This document shows positions 61,711-64,000 of a stretch of DNA of 64,000 nt, one piece after another. Source of the DNA: Shewanella eurypsychrophilus (GTDB lineage Bacteria; Pseudomonadota; Gammaproteobacteria; Enterobacterales; Shewanellaceae); NCBI RefSeq assembly GCF_007004545.3, contig NZ_CP045503.2, positions 2,884,501 through 2,948,500 on the forward strand, written 5' to 3'. The first letter of the stretch is position 1; each line of letters starts with the position of its first letter. A program made the position numbers and the translations under genes. The notes under the pieces are model-generated. The model had not been told where the DNA came from and made no database searches. It saw only the letters and a list, made by a program, of their open reading frames with translations.

Positions 61711-61740
61711 ATAAAAAAGCCTCCATTCGGAGGCTTTTAA
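61711..61740 (-). terminator. Intrinsic terminator after ihfB
   Basis: Hairpin aaaaaagcctcc-att-cggaggctttt with T/A-runs on both sides, 12 bp past ihfB. Confidence 0.85.
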
Positions 61741-61751
61741 AACAATGTCAT

Positions 61752-62039
61752 TTATGCGTTGATCGCATCGACACGTTCGCGCAGTTCTTTGCCAGGCTTA
61801 AAGTGCGGTACATACTTGCCATCCAATTCAACTGAGGTTCCAGTTTTTGGGTTACGACCAGTACGTGGTGCACGGAAGTGAAGAGAAAAACTACCAAAGC
61901 CACGGATCTCTATTCGATCACCGCCTTCTAATGTCTCAGCCATTTGCTCCAACATCTCTTTGATTGCGCTTTCCACTTCTTTAGCCGACAGCTGCGACTG
62001 CCTAGTGGCAAGTTTTTCGATCAGTTCGGATTTTGTCAT
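61752..62039 (-). CDS. ihfB: Integration host factor beta subunit
   Basis: A 95-residue DNA-bending protein. Family block [26 protein letters not shown] (DNA-binding arm) and the start [11 protein letters not shown] match E. coli. Ribosome site agagggtatagg-ATG. Confidence 0.98.
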   Translation of the reverse strand: MTKSELIEKLATRQSQLSAKEVESAIKEMLEQMAETLEGGDRIEIRGFGSFSLHFRAPRTGRNPKTGTSVELDGKYVPHFKPGKELRERVDAINA

Positions 62040-62080
62040 CCTATACCCTCTATTATCAAGCCAATCACAGTCACCTTGCA

Positions 62081-62110
62081 GGAATACACTTTAAAAATAC
62101 AGTGTATTCC
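62081..62110. terminator. Hairpin between rpsA and ihfB
   Basis: GGAATACACT and AGTGTATTCC pair perfectly around a 10-bp A-rich loop. Located 38 bp past the rpsA stop. Terminator or attenuator. Confidence 0.6.
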
Positions 62111-62147
62111 AGAACTTCAGGCGATCGTCTTACATAGTGTAGAACAA

Positions 62148-63815
62148 TTACTTGCGAGCTGCTTTGAACGCTTCAGCCATAGCACTGCTCATCACAGCGT
62201 CTTCTTGCTTGTTCAAGCTAGCCATTGCTTCTTTCTCTTCAGCTTCATCTTTCGCTTTGATAGATAGGCTGATAGTACGGTTCTTACGGTCAACACCCAT
62301 GAACTTAGATTCAACAGCGTCGCCTACAGAGTAAACTGTAGATGCATCTTCGATACGCTCACGAGAGATATCAGATACACGTAGGTAACCTTCAACAGTT
62401 TCTGCAAGTTCAATTGTAACGCCTTTAGCGTCAACAGCTGTAACAGTACCGTTAACAACAGTTCCCTTCTTCTTATCAGCAAGGTAAGCGTTGAATGGAT
62501 CGTCTTCAGTCTGCTTAACACCAAGACTGATACGCTCGCGCTCAGGGTCAACAGAAAGAACAACTGCGTTGATCTCGTCGCCTTTCTTGTAATCAGCAAC
62601 AGCTTCTTCGCCAGTACCGTTCCAAGAAATATCAGAAAGGTGAACTAGACCGTCGATGCCACCGTCAAGACCGATGAAGATACCGAAGTCAGTGATTGAC
62701 TTGATCTTACCAGTTACTTTATCACCCTTGTTAAAGCGCTCTGCGAAGTCATCCCACGGGTTAACTTTACACTGCTTAAGGCCAAGAGAAATACGACGAC
62801 GCTCTTCATCGATGTCAAGAACTAGAACTTCAACTTCATCACCTAGGTTAACAACCTTTGATGGGTGGATGTTCTTGTTAGTCCAATCCATTTCAGAAAC
62901 GTGAACAAGACCTTCAACGCCTTCTTCGATTTCAACGAAACAACCGTAGTCAGTTAGGTTAGTAACGCGACCAGTCAAACGTGTGTTTTCTGGGTAGCGC
63001 TTGCTGATTTCTAACCATGGATCTTCGCCAAGTTGCTTAAGACCTAGTGAAACACGAGTGCGCTCACGGTCATACTTAAGTACTTTAACGTCAATCTCAT
63101 CGCCAACATTAACGATTTCAGATGGGTGCTTAACACGCTTCCAAGCCATATCAGTGATATGTAGAAGACCGTCAACACCACCAAGGTCTACGAATGCACC
63201 GTAGTCAGTTAGGTTCTTAACGATACCCTTAACTGATTGACCTTCTTGTAGGTTCTCAAGAAGAGCATCACGCTCTGCACTGCTTTCAGATTCGATAACA
63301 GCACGACGAGAAACAACAACGTTGTTGCGCTTCTGGTCTAACTTGATAACTTTGAATTCTAGATCTTTGTTTTCTAGGTGAGCTGTATCGCGAACTGGGC
63401 GAACGTCAACTAGAGAACCAGGTAGGAATGCACGGATACCGTTTAATTCAACAGTGAAACCGCCTTTAACCTTACCATTGATGACACCGATAACAGTCTC
63501 AGCATCTTCGTACGCTTTTTCTAGAACAATCCAAGCTTCATGACGCTTAGCTTTTTCGCGAGAAAGTTGAGTCTCACCGAAGCCATCTTCAACAGAGTCA
63601 AGCGCAACATGCACAGTGTCACCAACAGAGATTTCAAGTTCGCCTTGAGCGTTCTTGAACTGTTCTGCTGGGATTGGGCTTTCTGACTTAAGACCTGCGT
63701 CAACCAGTACCATACCGTTTTTAATCGATACAACGACACCAGTTACAATTGAACCAGGGCGGAACTCAAGTTCATTTAGGGATTCTTCAAATAGATCAGC
63801 AAAAGATTCAGTCAT
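62148..63815 (-). CDS. rpsA: 30S ribosomal protein S1
   Basis: A 555-residue protein (E. coli 557). Six S1 RNA-binding repeats, with the characteristic [45 protein letters not shown] and [23 protein letters not shown] blocks. Binds mRNA for initiation. Downstream of cmk as in other gammaproteobacteria. Confidence 0.99.
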   Translation of the reverse strand: MTESFADLFEESLNELEFRPGSIVTGVVVSIKNGMVLVDAGLKSESPIPAEQFKNAQGELEISVGDTVHVALDSVEDGFGETQLSREKAKRHEAWIVLEKAYEDAETVIGVINGKVKGGFTVELNGIRAFLPGSLVDVRPVRDTAHLENKDLEFKVIKLDQKRNNVVVSRRAVIESESSAERDALLENLQEGQSVKGIVKNLTDYGAFVDLGGVDGLLHITDMAWKRVKHPSEIVNVGDEIDVKVLKYDRERTRVSLGLKQLGEDPWLEISKRYPENTRLTGRVTNLTDYGCFVEIEEGVEGLVHVSEMDWTNKNIHPSKVVNLGDEVEVLVLDIDEERRRISLGLKQCKVNPWDDFAERFNKGDKVTGKIKSITDFGIFIGLDGGIDGLVHLSDISWNGTGEEAVADYKKGDEINAVVLSVDPERERISLGVKQTEDDPFNAYLADKKKGTVVNGTVTAVDAKGVTIELAETVEGYLRVSDISRERIEDASTVYSVGDAVESKFMGVDRKNRTISLSIKAKDEAEEKEAMASLNKQEDAVMSSAMAEAFKAARK

Positions 63816-63917
63816 TTTTAAGTTACTTTCTTTAATAAACCACAGCCCATCCTGGATGTGGAGTCAGTATAATAATCCACAACATCCTTGTTGCGAAAGG
63901 TTAAACCTAGATTAACA

Positions 63918-64000
63918 TTAACCTAGATTTGGTAATTTTGATTCGATATGTCTCAATGCAATATTGAGCACTTCTTCTATCCCGATACCTGAAGTATCAA
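63918..64000 (-). CDS. cmk: Cytidylate kinase, C-terminal part only
   Basis: The last 26 codons read DTSGIGIEEVLNIALRHIES, then KLPNLG and stop. This fits the end of Cmk, expected upstream of rpsA. The rest lies beyond the right edge. Confidence 0.75.
   Translation of the reverse strand, partial: DTSGIGIEEVLNIALRHIESKLPNLG

Overview
The window looks like a chromosomal segment of a marine gammaproteobacterium, most probably Shewanella or a close relative. The evidence is the gene order cmk-rpsA-ihfB-lapA-lapB-pyrF at the right end, proteins such as MdtL, YidZ, PssA, TapT/YfiP and YaiL (DUF2058) that closely match Enterobacterales homologues, and many signalling proteins. I found no rRNA or tRNA genes, no CRISPR array, no phage integrase and no conventional IS transposase.

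Layout. 0-3.2 kb: a 136-bp tandem repeat array, then a LysR regulator divergent from a divergent purA paralogue. 3.2-13.2 kb: repeat-rich intergenic blocks between a PepSY membrane protein, a large HelD-like helicase, an MscS channel and a dCache-PAS-GGDEF diguanylate cyclase. 14-20.4 kb: a pseudouridine catabolic pair (HTH-fused kinase plus PsuG), an HNH nuclease/methyltransferase pair, a DUF4124/metallopeptidase-like protein and a small CxxC protein. 21-29 kb: a BCCT transporter, a GIY-YIG gene lodged inside a repeat element, marR/hmgA, and the conserved mdtL-yidZ pair. 30-40 kb: a flavin-based electron-transfer locus (PepSY protein, PepSY-NqrF fusion, porin, FMN-binding lipoprotein, ApbE) with a TtrSR-like two-component system. 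40-44.6 kb: a phosphorelay operon (hybrid kinase, HPt, REC-EAL, XRE regulator). 45-51 kb: a tripartite RND efflux operon. 51.8-64 kb: housekeeping genes.

The most distinctive content is the intergenic DNA of the first 33.5 kb. It is packed with several repeat families: an ~85-96 bp two-palindrome element, variable-stem hairpin repeats, a ~100-bp third family, and tandem amplifications of 136, ~119-129, ~148 and ~160 bp. The 33.5-64 kb half carries none of the two-palindrome elements. They all read in one orientation up to 13.7 kb and in the opposite orientation from 18.3 kb on. One member (23305-23758) contains a complete GIY-YIG nuclease gene between its two palindromes, flanked by a 4-bp duplication. 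Removing the insert plus one duplicate leaves exactly 85 bp, the length of the empty elements. This is the best candidate here for an undescribed nuclease-repeat system.

Functional links. The PepSY/NqrF fusion, ApbE and the FMN lipoprotein together could move electrons from NADH across the inner membrane to covalently bound flavin in the periplasm. The adjacent PhnD-type sensor kinase and regulator are well placed to control this. The hybrid kinase, HPt and REC-EAL proteins form a self-contained relay ending in c-di-GMP hydrolysis, while the GGDEF protein at 11-13 kb would make that messenger.
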